A stretch of DNA of 64,000 nt, taken from positions 186,001-250,000 of the forward strand of contig NZ_JAJOZK010000001.1 in NCBI RefSeq assembly GCF_022419185.1, written 5' to 3'. Below the pieces are notes generated by a model, which saw only the letters and a list, made by a program, of their open reading frames with translations, did not search any database and was not told the origin of the DNA. Made by a program: the position numbers and the translations under genes. Positions 10,113-17,511 of the stretch are shown one piece after another (position 1 is the stretch's first letter; the number at the start of each line of letters is the position of its first letter). This stretch comes from Thermomonas flagellata. GTDB taxonomy: Bacteria > Pseudomonadota > Gammaproteobacteria > Xanthomonadales > Xanthomonadaceae.

Positions 10113-10573
10113 GACCTCTGAAGCATGTCACAATTGCGGTGATTGTTCTAGGTTTCTTGCCTGGCTGTGCTAGTGGCCGAAGCGAAGAGGAGTTTGAGGC
10201 GCGCGTATCCAAGCTTGTCGATCATACGACGAAGTCGGCAACAGCAGAGCAGACGGCATTCAGGGAGTTGGAAGCGTTTGGGCCCCGAGTGGTGCCGTAT
10301 CTAGTTGGTCACTTGGGTGACATGCGGCCTCTAGCGGAAAACAAAATTAGCTTTGAGAGCAGGGCATCGGATACCTTCGAGGGAGTACGGCATTATAGCC
10401 CAGGCACGGTTCACGATGCTTTGGCTGCCATCCTCAATGCAATCACCGGTCAGAGTTTCGTTTTTGTATACAATGGCGCAACAGGGGCAGAGCGGGAAAA
10501 GAATCGGCGCAGTTGGATCGAGTGGTGTCGCGCGACATATCCTGATCAAGCCGATGTATGCAGTGGGGAATAG
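10109..10573 (+). CDS. lipoprotein, candidate immunity protein of RHS tip 2
   Basis: A 154-residue protein starting at GTG 10109, which overlaps the RHS stop as GTGA. The N-terminus is a lipoprotein signal (hydrophobic ITIA-like stretch, then lipobox LPGC), so the mature protein should be anchored in a membrane facing the periplasm. A segment around residues 50-72 ([20 protein letters not shown]) resembles a HEAT-type helical repeat. The family is otherwise unrecognised. Its place directly behind a protease-like tip suggests immunity, and its location suggests that the toxin acts in the periplasm. The TAG stop at 10571 is followed by an uninterrupted frame into the next RHS copy. Confidence 0.6.
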   Translation: MRPLKHVTIAVIVLGFLPGCASGRSEEEFEARVSKLVDHTTKSATAEQTAFRELEAFGPRVVPYLVGHLGDMRPLAENKISFESRASDTFEGVRHYSPGTVHDALAAILNAITGQSFVFVYNGATGAEREKNRRSWIEWCRATYPDQADVCSGE

Positions 10574-10768
10574 CCAAGAGGGCTCAGGTCGACCCAGCAG
10601 CGCGCGACCTTCGAGTACGACGGCAACGGGTTTCTCAGCCGCCGCAAGGGCGAGCACGGGCAGGCCACGACCTACCACTACAACGCCAATGGCGATCTGG
10701 ACCAGGTCAGCGATGCGCTGGGCAATACGGTCAGCTACGGCTACGACCGCCAGCGCCGTGTCACCACG

Positions 10769-12730
10769 GTGACCGATGCGGCGGGGACGACGGTGACGGG
10801 GTATGACGCGCTGGGGCGGGTGGTGTCGGTGCGCGATGCGCGCGGGACTGTCACCCGCTACACCTATGACGGGCTGGGCCACCTGCTGGCGCAGGTCAGC
10901 CCGGATACCGGCACCACCACGTTCACCTACAACGGCGTTGGGCAACTGATGCAGACGCAGAAGGCCGACGGCACGACGATCACGCAGGCCTACGACGGGC
11001 TGGGACGCCTGATCCGCCAGAGCGCGGGCGAACAGACGCGCACGCTGACCTACGATGCCTGCACCAACGGCAAGGGGCTCCTGTGCGTGGCGGCGAAGAC
11101 CGGTGGCACGGCGACGGCCGCCAGCTTCGCCTATACCCCCTGGGGCCAGCTCGCCACCCGGCAGGACACGCTCGACGGCGTGACCGACACCACCCGCTAC
11201 GGGTATGACGGCCTAGGCCGTCTGAGCCGGATCGAGTACCCGAGCGGGATCAGTGTCGGATATGGCTATGCCGATGGGCGCCTGACCGGCATCACGGCGA
11301 CGGTGAACGGCAGTACGACCACCGTGGCGACGCTGGATGGATACCAGGCCTTCGGCCCGCCGGTGTACATGATCTACGGCAACGGGCTGCTGCGTACCTT
11401 CAATTACGACACCGACCGCCGGATCACCGGTATCAGCACCAACGCGGCGGCGGGCCCGCTGCAAAGCCTGACCTACGGGTTCGATGCGGCGGACCGCATC
11501 ACCGCGATCACCGATGGTGTGGATGCGGCGCAGACGCAGCAGTACCAGTACGACGCGCTGTCGCGGCTGGTGCGCGCGGAGCACGCAGGCGGCAACGTGG
11601 CCAGCTACGGATACGATGCGGTGGGCAACCGGGTGAGTCTGGGGAATACCCTGCCGGCGAGCACGACGGGCTACGCCCACGCCGCCAGCGGCAACCGGCT
11701 GCTGCAGGCGGCCACGGGCGGGGTGAGCCGGGGTTTTGCCTACGACGCCACCGGCAATGTCACCGCGTACACCGATGCATCCGGCGTGGCGCACACGCTG
11801 GCGTATGATCCGTTCGGCCGCTTGGCCAGCCACGTGGCGCAGGGGGTGACCACGACTTACACGGTGAACGCCCTGGACCAGCGGATGGGCAAGCGCAATG
11901 CCAGCCAGCAGAGCCGCTACGTGTACGCCGGCTTCAACCAGTTGCTGGCCGAATATACCGACGGCGCGTGGACGAGCTACGTCTACCGCGGCAGCGAGCC
12001 GGTAGCGCTGATCCGCAACAGCCAGATCACATACCTGCACCCCGACCATCTGGGCCGGCCGCAGCTGGCGACGGATGCAGGCCAGCAGGTGGTGTGGAAG
12101 GCGGCCAACCGGGCGTTCGACCGCGGCGTCAGCCTCGACACCATCGGCGGGCTGAACCTCGGCTTCCCGGGGCAGTACTACGATGCCGAATCCGGCCTGT
12201 GGCACAACGGCTACCGCGAGTACGACGCGGGCCTGGGCCGCTACCTGCAGTCCGACCCGATCGGGCTGGCGGGCGGGGTGAATACGTATGCCTATGTTGG
12301 GGGGAATCCGGTTAATTGGATTGATCCGCTTGGACTGCGAGCACTCACTGATTGTGAGAAGAGCATCATTGGCCCTCACCTTCCTAACGTGAATCTCGAC
12401 AAGATCGATGTTCAGGAGGGGATACCGAAAATTGCGCAGATGTTGGGTGCCGGCGGCGCAGATGCTTGGACATTCAAGAATACGGTCTTTCTCGGTGTTC
12501 CAGATGCCCCTAACACGAAGGAAGGCATCACTCTTTTGGCGCACGAGGTGACGCATTCTGATCAGTATCGATCCATGAGCCTCCTCGGCATGGGGTTGTC
12601 CTACGGCGTGATGCACATGATTTTCGGTTACACGAATAATCCATTTGAAGTTGATGCACGGGCAAAAGCTAGCGAGGTTCGCGCGCAAATGGATAAGGCA
12701 GGAGGCGGCCCATGCGGATGCGGGAAATAG
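10769..12730 (+). CDS. truncated RHS protein with second HExxH tip
   Basis: Similarity to the long RHS gene begins at 10595 ([13 protein letters not shown], matching about 5009) and the frame is open from the stop of the previous gene, but no ATG, GTG or TTG occurs before GTG 10769; from there 653 residues. It covers the last third of the RHS core to NPVNWIDPLGL, then a 130-residue tip from 12338. The tip contains LLAHEVTHSDQYR, an HExxH site of the kind found in DUF4157-like peptidases, with a possible third ligand in NPFEVDARAKA. It ends GGGPCGCGK. No signal peptide is present. The next gene overlaps its end by 19 bases. Reading it as a silent tip donor is more likely than as an independently secreted protein. 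Confidence 0.75.
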   Translation: MTDAAGTTVTGYDALGRVVSVRDARGTVTRYTYDGLGHLLAQVSPDTGTTTFTYNGVGQLMQTQKADGTTITQAYDGLGRLIRQSAGEQTRTLTYDACTNGKGLLCVAAKTGGTATAASFAYTPWGQLATRQDTLDGVTDTTRYGYDGLGRLSRIEYPSGISVGYGYADGRLTGITATVNGSTTTVATLDGYQAFGPPVYMIYGNGLLRTFNYDTDRRITGISTNAAAGPLQSLTYGFDAADRITAITDGVDAAQTQQYQYDALSRLVRAEHAGGNVASYGYDAVGNRVSLGNTLPASTTGYAHAASGNRLLQAATGGVSRGFAYDATGNVTAYTDASGVAHTLAYDPFGRLASHVAQGVTTTYTVNALDQRMGKRNASQQSRYVYAGFNQLLAEYTDGAWTSYVYRGSEPVALIRNSQITYLHPDHLGRPQLATDAGQQVVWKAANRAFDRGVSLDTIGGLNLGFPGQYYDAESGLWHNGYREYDAGLGRYLQSDPIGLAGGVNTYAYVGGNPVNWIDPLGLRALTDCEKSIIGPHLPNVNLDKIDVQEGIPKIAQMLGAGGADAWTFKNTVFLGVPDAPNTKEGITLLAHEVTHSDQYRSMSLLGMGLSYGVMHMIFGYTNNPFEVDARAKASEVRAQMDKAGGGPCGCGK

Positions 12731-13164
12731 CGTTAGTCGCGCTGCTCTGTGCGCCATCTGCTTGTACTTCTGCAGATAGCGGTAGCGATCGCTTTGTGAA
12801 GCTTAGATCGCTAGATGACACGAGCCGAAATTCGGCATGCTTAGCCTTGTCGGACGAGAAGAAAATCGAATTGTTCTTTGAGGCGCAACAGAGGCATCAT
12901 GAGTATTTCGGATTTGACCAATGCTTCGCTTCATCGTCGCCCACATTTATGTCCGCTCTTAAGAGCGAAATCGTAAGGCGCGGGACTGTCGAAAGTGCGA
13001 GGCACTACATCATGGTGCTCGCAATTACGCAGCAGCAAGGCAAAACCTCTAGCGCTGAAATCAAAGCTATGGAGCTGCCACAGTTATGCAAGAGTCTTGC
13101 CGATAATCGTCCGTCAGGAAATCCAGCGCAGTGCATCAAGATGGCCGAAGATTTAGTGGAATAG
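12712..13164 (+). CDS. secreted or lipid-anchored protein, candidate immunity protein of RHS tip 3
   Basis: A 150-residue protein beginning inside the end of the RHS gene (ATG 12712, second ATG at 12718). The N-terminus MREIALVALLCAPSACTSAD is a short signal sequence; PSAC is a weak lipobox, so lipid anchoring is likely but not certain. The rest is soluble with four further Cys and no family I know. By position it should be the protector against the HEVTH-containing tip. Base composition is lower in GC than the RHS core, as for the other tip/immunity pairs. Confidence 0.55.
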   Translation: MRMREIALVALLCAPSACTSADSGSDRFVKLRSLDDTSRNSACLALSDEKKIELFFEAQQRHHEYFGFDQCFASSSPTFMSALKSEIVRRGTVESARHYIMVLAITQQQGKTSSAEIKAMELPQLCKSLADNRPSGNPAQCIKMAEDLVE

Positions 13165-13189
13165 CTCCACCCGAAGCCCCGTATTGTCG

Positions 13190-13241
13190 GCATATCGGGG
13201 TCAGGTTCACTTCCTGGCCGAAAGCAGAAAGCTCTTGCAGC
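13190..13241 (+). repeat. hairpin element at the 5' seam of a truncated RHS copy (copy 2)
   Basis: GGTCAGG at 13199-13205 and CCTGGCC at 13213-13219 form the same stem-loop as at 7372-7392 with one changed base, preceded by CATATCGGGG and followed by the conserved stretch that ends in GCATGGCTTTGG. Sequence outside the shared block differs, so the unit itself, not only the RHS sequence, is repeated. Confidence 0.6.
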
Positions 13242-13373
13242 ATGGCTTTGGACCGCATCACCGCGATCACCGATGGCGTCGATGCGGCGCAGACCCAGCA
13301 GTTCCAGTACGACGCGCTGTCGCGGCTGGTACGGTCCGAGCACGCGGGCGGCAACGTGCACGCTGGCGTATGA
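13242..13373 (+). pseudogene. RHS core fragment, out of frame with its continuation
   Basis: Starts at ATG 13242 with [14 protein letters not shown], as in the other seam copies, and follows the RHS core to SEHAGGNV at about 13358. Here GGCAACGTG joins directly to the CACGCTGGCG found some 200 bases further on in the intact copies. The deletion shifts the frame, and translation stops at 13373. The remaining RHS sequence continues in another frame. Confidence 0.7.
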
Positions 13374-13410
13374 TCCGTTCGGCCGCCTGGCCAGCCACGT
13401 GGCGCAGGGG

Positions 13411-14340
13411 ATGACCACGACCTACACGGTGAACGCCCTGGACCAGCGGATGGGCAAGCGCAATGCCAGCCACCAGAGCCGCTACGTGTACGCCGGCTTC
13501 AACCAGCTGCTGGCCGAATACACCGACGGGCAATGGACGAGCGACGTCTACCGCGGCGGCGAGCCGGTGGCGCTGGTGCGCAATGACCAGCTCTACTTCC
13601 TGCACCTCGACCACCTGGGCCGTCCGCAGCTGGCGACGAATGCCAGCCAACAGGTGGTGTGGAAGGCGGCCAACCGGGCGTTCGACCGCGGCGTCAGCCT
13701 CGACACGCTGGGCGGGCTGAACCTGGGCTTCCCGGGGCAGTATTACGATGCCGAATCCGGCCTGTGGCACAACGGCTACCGCGAGTACGACGCGGGCCTG
13801 GGCCGCTACCTGCAGTCCGACCCGATCGGGCTGGCGGGTGGGGTGAATACGTATGCCTATGTTGGGGGGAATCCGGTTTCGTTCGTTGACCCCTTCGGCT
13901 TGAAGCTCTGTCGCGTGAATCTTCCCAACACTGGGCCAAATGCACGCCCCTACTTGGATGACAAGTTTTATCCAGCAGTTGCCAAGTGGTTGGAGTTGAA
14001 CCAGGCGGCGGGAATCAATGTGCAGATCAACCGAGCATTCAGAACGACGGCGGATCAAGCCAATCTGGGTGCTGGTGCCATCACTCCGGCCAAGCCAGGA
14101 AATAGCTTGCATGAAGCTGGGTGGGCAATAGATATCAATTGGGCAAATGGTTTGACGAGCGCTCAGCGATCAACTGTGCTTCAGAACGCAACAGCGGCTG
14201 GCCTAAGCTGGGGAGGTAATTTCCGCACCCCTGATCGTCCGCATTTTTACCAAGATCCGGGTAATCGCTCGGCCCTGATAAAACAAGCTCAGAAGGATTT
14301 CGTTGATGGCTCCGCTGATGGCTGCACGTGTGGTCCATAA
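13411..14340 (+). CDS. truncated RHS protein with M15/VanY-type peptidase tip
   Basis: RHS core similarity resumes in this frame at 13360 ([13 protein letters not shown]); the first good start after the deletion is ATG 13411 ([12 protein letters not shown]), giving 309 residues. The core runs to [11 protein letters not shown] and the 145-residue tip starts at 13903. The tip has the M15 pattern: [13 protein letters not shown], then [13 protein letters not shown] with the zinc-binding His and Asp, and PDRPHFYQ with the second His. This family includes L-alanyl-D-glutamate and D-Ala-D-Ala peptidases, so peptidoglycan is the likely target. The end is DGCTCGP. The 5' part is broken, so I regard it as a tip reservoir rather than a complete toxin. 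It overlaps the downstream lipoprotein gene. Confidence 0.8.
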   Translation: MTTTYTVNALDQRMGKRNASHQSRYVYAGFNQLLAEYTDGQWTSDVYRGGEPVALVRNDQLYFLHLDHLGRPQLATNASQQVVWKAANRAFDRGVSLDTLGGLNLGFPGQYYDAESGLWHNGYREYDAGLGRYLQSDPIGLAGGVNTYAYVGGNPVSFVDPFGLKLCRVNLPNTGPNARPYLDDKFYPAVAKWLELNQAAGINVQINRAFRTTADQANLGAGAITPAKPGNSLHEAGWAIDINWANGLTSAQRSTVLQNATAAGLSWGGNFRTPDRPHFYQDPGNRSALIKQAQKDFVDGSADGCTCGP

Positions 14341-14713
14341 CGCGTTGTCCGCGCTGTTGCTGTTCCCGGTAGCTGCATGTGCAGCTACCGGCGGTGGAAT
14401 CGGCACCTATTCGACGCTGGCATACAATGAGGAAAGCGGTGACCTAAATGGCCTTGAGGTGGCGCTTGTTCCCGTGGATGGGGGTCTGGTCGCGTCTGTG
14501 CAAATGGCCGAGGATGGCATTAATGAGCTTCACCTTGCCACGGTGAAGGAAAGCGCAGGACTTTTGCTGTTTTCTCTTCGTCTTGACGATGGGAGTACTG
14601 TCAAGTTCTCCATGAAGTGCTCGCCGAAAAGTTGTGTAGGCAAATATGCTTGGAGGCAAGCGACCGTGAAGTTCACGCTGCCTAAAAGCAACGGTTACTG
14701 GAATAAGAAATAG
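14306..14713 (+). CDS. lipoprotein, candidate immunity protein of RHS tip 4
   Basis: A 135-residue protein starting at ATG 14306 behind AGAAGGA, overlapping the end of the RHS gene by 35 bases. The signal peptide is [13 protein letters not shown] with lipobox VAAC. The mature part looks beta-rich ([19 protein letters not shown]) with two Cys in KCSPKSC. No family is recognised. A periplasm-facing lipoprotein is a fitting protector against a peptidoglycan peptidase. It is the last gene before the convergent etfA. Confidence 0.6.
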   Translation: MAPLMAARVVHNALSALLLFPVAACAATGGGIGTYSTLAYNEESGDLNGLEVALVPVDGGLVASVQMAEDGINELHLATVKESAGLLLFSLRLDDGSTVKFSMKCSPKSCVGKYAWRQATVKFTLPKSNGYWNKK

Positions 14714-14731
14714 CACGTCCCCATCATGCAC

Positions 14732-14755
14732 AAGGCCCGCATCGCTGCGGGTCTT
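14732..14755. terminator. stem-loop between convergent RHS array and etfA
   Basis: AAGGCCCGCA and TGCGGGTCTT pair around a TCGC loop with one G-T mismatch. A-rich and T-rich ends on both sides make it usable in both directions. It lies in the 77-base gap between the stop of the lipoprotein gene and the stop of etfA. Confidence 0.6.
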
Positions 14756-14790
14756 GGCGTATCCAAGCGAAGGATGCGGGCGGCGGGGGA

Positions 14791-15732
14791 TCACCCCAGC
14801 GCTTTCTCCAGCTCCGGCAGCACCTGGAACAGGTCGCCGACCAGGCCGATGTCGGCGACCTCGAAGATCGGGGCGTCGGCGTCCTTGTTGATGGCGACGA
14901 TGGTGCCGGCGTCCTTGATGCCGGTGAGGTGCTGGATGGCACCGCTGATGCCGACGGCGATGTACAGCTCCGGCGCGATGATCTTGCCGGTCTGACCCAC
15001 CTGCAGCTCGTTCGGCACGTAGCCGGCGTCCACCGCGGCGCGCGAGGCGCCGACCGCGGCGCCGAGCTTGTCGGCAAGGCGGTAGATGATCTGGAAGTTC
15101 TCGGCCGAACCGACGCCGCGGCCGCCGGAGACCACGCGCCGGGCCGACTGCAGGTCGGGGCGGTCGGACTTGCCGGCCGCCAGGCCGACGAAGCGGGTGT
15201 GGCTGGGCAGCGCCACGTCCACGGCCGCTGCCTCCACCGCGGCGTTGCCGCCGCGCGCGGCTTCCGGCCACGACGCGGTGCGCACGGTGGCGACCACGGC
15301 CTGGTCGGCCGGCGCTTCGACGGTGATGATGGCGTTGCCGGCGTAGATCGGGCGCTTGAAGGTGTGGCTGCCGTCCACCGCCATGAGGTCGGACACCTGG
15401 TTCACGCCCAGCAGCGCGGCCACGCAGGGCATCAGGTCCTTGCCGAAGGTGGTGGAGGGGCCGAACACGTGGCTGTAGCCGGCGGCCAGCGCGGCCACCT
15501 GCGGCGCCAGCACCTGGGCGACGGCGTGCGCGTTGGCCGGGTGGGCGACGGTCAGCACCTTGGTGACGCCGGCGATCTGCGCGGCCTCGGCGGCCACGGC
15601 GGCGGGGTCGGTGGCAAGCACCACGATGTCGATGGCCTCCGGCGAGAGCGCCTGCGCGGCGCTCACGCACTTGGCGGTGGCCGGGTTGAGCTTGCCGTCC
15701 TGGTGTTCGGCGACGATGAGGACCTTGGCCAT
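14791..15732 (-). CDS. etfA: electron transfer flavoprotein subunit alpha
   Basis: A 313-residue protein ([20 protein letters not shown]). With EtfB it forms the soluble FAD-containing ETF that collects electrons from acyl-CoA and other dehydrogenases and passes them to ETF-QO. The C-terminal FAD-binding domain is visible: [41 protein letters not shown] and [21 protein letters not shown] (each within the usual C-terminal 130 residues). Length is normal. ATG 15732 overlaps the etfB stop by one base (TGATG), so the two are translationally coupled. In Xanthomonas, etfA marks one edge of the variable O-antigen locus, matching the neighbours here. Confidence 0.95.
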   Translation of the reverse strand: MAKVLIVAEHQDGKLNPATAKCVSAAQALSPEAIDIVVLATDPAAVAAEAAQIAGVTKVLTVAHPANAHAVAQVLAPQVAALAAGYSHVFGPSTTFGKDLMPCVAALLGVNQVSDLMAVDGSHTFKRPIYAGNAIITVEAPADQAVVATVRTASWPEAARGGNAAVEAAAVDVALPSHTRFVGLAAGKSDRPDLQSARRVVSGGRGVGSAENFQIIYRLADKLGAAVGASRAAVDAGYVPNELQVGQTGKIIAPELYIAVGISGAIQHLTGIKDAGTIVAINKDADAPIFEVADIGLVGDLFQVLPELEKALG

Positions 15733-16478
15733 CACAGCAACCCCTTCTGCTTGAGCGCGGCCACCAGTTCGGCCGCATCCTTGACCATGATGCCGCGGCT
15801 GCGCTTGGGCGGCGGCGCGTAGTGGGTGATCCTGAGCGAGTCGTGCGCATCCACCCCGAGCTCGGCCAGCGCCAGCGTCTCCAGCGGCTTGCTCTTGGCC
15901 TTCATGATGTCCGGCAGCTTGATGAAGCGCGGCTCGTTCAGGCGCAGGTCGGTGGTGACCACCGCCGGCAGCTCGACCTCGAGCGTCTCGAGGCCGGCAT
16001 CGACCTCGCGCACCACGGTGGCCTTGCCGCCCTCGACGGTGAGCTTGCTGGCGAAGGTCGCCTGCGGGCGGCCCCACAGCGTGGCCAGCATCTGCCCGGT
16101 CTGGTTGGCGTCGTCGTCGATCGCCTGCTTGCCCAGCAGGACCAGGCCGGGCTGCTCCTTCTCGACCAGCTTGAGCAGGATGCGCGCCGCGGTCAGCGGC
16201 TGCACCGGCTGCTCGGCGACCACGTGGATGGCGCGGTTGGCGCCCATCGCCAGCCCGTTGCGCAGGTGCGGCTGGGCATCGGCCGGCGCGATGGTGGCGA
16301 CGACCACCTCGCTGGCGAGGCCGGCGTCGCGCAGGCGCAGCGCTTCCTCCAGCGCGATGTCGTCGAACGGGTTGGGCGAGAGCTTGACGCCGTCGGTGAC
16401 CACGCCGGAGCCGTCCGGCTTGACCTGGATGCGGACGTTGTAGTCCACCACGCGCTTGTAGCCGACGAGGATCTTCAT
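15732..16478 (-). CDS. etfB: electron transfer flavoprotein subunit beta
   Basis: A 248-residue protein starting MKILVGYKRVVDYNVRI; start ATG at 16478. It shows the EtfB features: NPFDDIALEEALRLRD near residue 37, the AMP-binding region LLGKQAIDDDANQTGQML, and LPAVVTTDLRLNEPRF with the recognition loop for partner dehydrogenases. It forms the ETF heterodimer with EtfA encoded directly downstream. Open frame upstream of 16478 lacks family sequence. Transcription diverges from the CoA-transferase genes across a 182-base gap. Confidence 0.95.
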   Translation of the reverse strand: MKILVGYKRVVDYNVRIQVKPDGSGVVTDGVKLSPNPFDDIALEEALRLRDAGLASEVVVATIAPADAQPHLRNGLAMGANRAIHVVAEQPVQPLTAARILLKLVEKEQPGLVLLGKQAIDDDANQTGQMLATLWGRPQATFASKLTVEGGKATVVREVDAGLETLEVELPAVVTTDLRLNEPRFIKLPDIMKAKSKPLETLALAELGVDAHDSLRITHYAPPPKRSRGIMVKDAAELVAALKQKGLL

Positions 16479-16619
16479 CGTCTGGGAGTCCTGGCAGGGG
16501 GGAGCGCCGCGGCGGCGGGCGCGCGGCAGGCGGATTGTAACGGCCGCGAACGTACCGTGCAGTACGGGCCGCCGCGCATGCCTGCCCGAAGGTACGGTGG
16601 GCGCGGCGGGGGCGCCCGC

Positions 16620-16625
16620 TACAAT
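16620..16625 (+). promoter_or_regulatory. -10 element upstream of the CoA-transferase A gene
   Basis: TACAAT lies 36 bases before ATG 16661. The same TACAAT (or TAGAAT) precedes other starts in this window, for example lptF and glmU. A clear -35 box is not visible in the GC-rich sequence before it. Confidence 0.4.
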
Positions 16626-16660
16626 GCGCGCCTGTCCCCACCCATCGCGGAGCCCGCTGC

Positions 16661-17374
16661 ATGGCAACCGCCAAGAGCAAGCTGTACCCCGACGCCGCCA
16701 CCGCGCTCGCCGGCCTGGTCGCGGATGGCCAGACCCTCGCCGTCGGCGGCTTCGGCCTGTGCGGCATCCCGGAGGCGCTGATCGCGGCGCTGCGTGATTC
16801 CGGGGTCAAGCACCTGACCGTGATCTCCAACAACGCCGGGGTAGACGGCTTCGGCCTCGGCCAGCTGCTGGAGACGCGCCAGATCCGCAAGATGATTTCC
16901 TCCTACGTCGGCGAGAACAAGGAATTCGAACGCCAGTACCTGGCCGGCGAGCTGGAGCTGGAGTTCAACCCGCAGGGCACCCTGGCCGAGCGCCTGCGCG
17001 CCGGCGGCGCCGGCATCCCCGCCTTCTTCACCGCCACCGGCTACGGCACCGTGGTGGCCGAGGGCAAGGAGACCCGCCAGATCGACGGCCGCTGGTACGT
17101 GCTGGAGACCGCGCTCAAGGCCGACGTGGCGCTGGTCAAGGCGTGGAAGGCCGACCATGCCGGCAACCTGGTGTTCCGCAAGACCGCGCGCAACTTCAAC
17201 CCGGCCTGCGCGATGGCCGGCAAGGTGTGCGTGGCGGAGGTGGAGGAGGTCGTGGAGATCGGCGCGATCGACCCCGACCACGTGCACCTGCCGGGGATCT
17301 ACGTCGATCGCCTCGTGCACAACCCGCACCCGGAGAAGCGCATCGAGCAGCGCACCGTGCGCCAGGGCGAGTGA
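16661..17374 (+). CDS. scoA: 3-oxoacid CoA-transferase subunit A
   Basis: A 237-residue protein with the family I CoA-transferase signature near the N-terminus ([17 protein letters not shown]), which binds CoA. Together with the B subunit it moves CoA between succinyl-CoA and acetoacetate or a related 3-oxo acid, linking ketone-body type carbon to the citric acid cycle. Length is normal for the A subunit. In Xanthomonas the homologous pair has been called lpsI/lpsJ because it lies near the lipopolysaccharide locus. The B subunit starts 137 bases downstream, an unusually long gap that contains a strong hairpin. True substrate unknown. Confidence 0.9.
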   Translation: MATAKSKLYPDAATALAGLVADGQTLAVGGFGLCGIPEALIAALRDSGVKHLTVISNNAGVDGFGLGQLLETRQIRKMISSYVGENKEFERQYLAGELELEFNPQGTLAERLRAGGAGIPAFFTATGYGTVVAEGKETRQIDGRWYVLETALKADVALVKAWKADHAGNLVFRKTARNFNPACAMAGKVCVAEVEEVVEIGAIDPDHVHLPGIYVDRLVHNPHPEKRIEQRTVRQGE

Positions 17375-17382
17375 ACGCGTTT

Positions 17383-17407
17383 GGCCGATGCCCTGCCGGC
17401 ATCGGCC
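17383..17407 (+). repeat. intercistronic hairpin between CoA-transferase subunits
   Basis: A perfect 10-bp inverted repeat, GGCCGATGCC and GGCATCGGCC, around CTGCC. It has no T-run, so it is a poor terminator; it could stabilise the upstream message or reduce read-through so the two subunits are expressed unequally. A promoter-like start for the B gene is not obvious. Confidence 0.45.
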
Positions 17408-17511
17408 GCGTTCGCGAACGCCCGGCCATGGAGGGCCGGGCTGGACCGCCCGGAGCTGACGTGGCGTCGCCACGGATGGCGACATAATCAACGAATACGG
17501 AGTAGACAATC

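Noticed and set aside
7350-13250. CRISPR-like repeats
   Set aside because: The hairpin units are few, thousands of bases apart and adjoin RHS sequence; there are no regular spacers or cas genes.
3000-14000. Long minus-strand frames across the RHS copies
   Set aside because: They mirror each other because the plus-strand RHS cores are repeats. Their composition is typical of shadows and no domain is visible.
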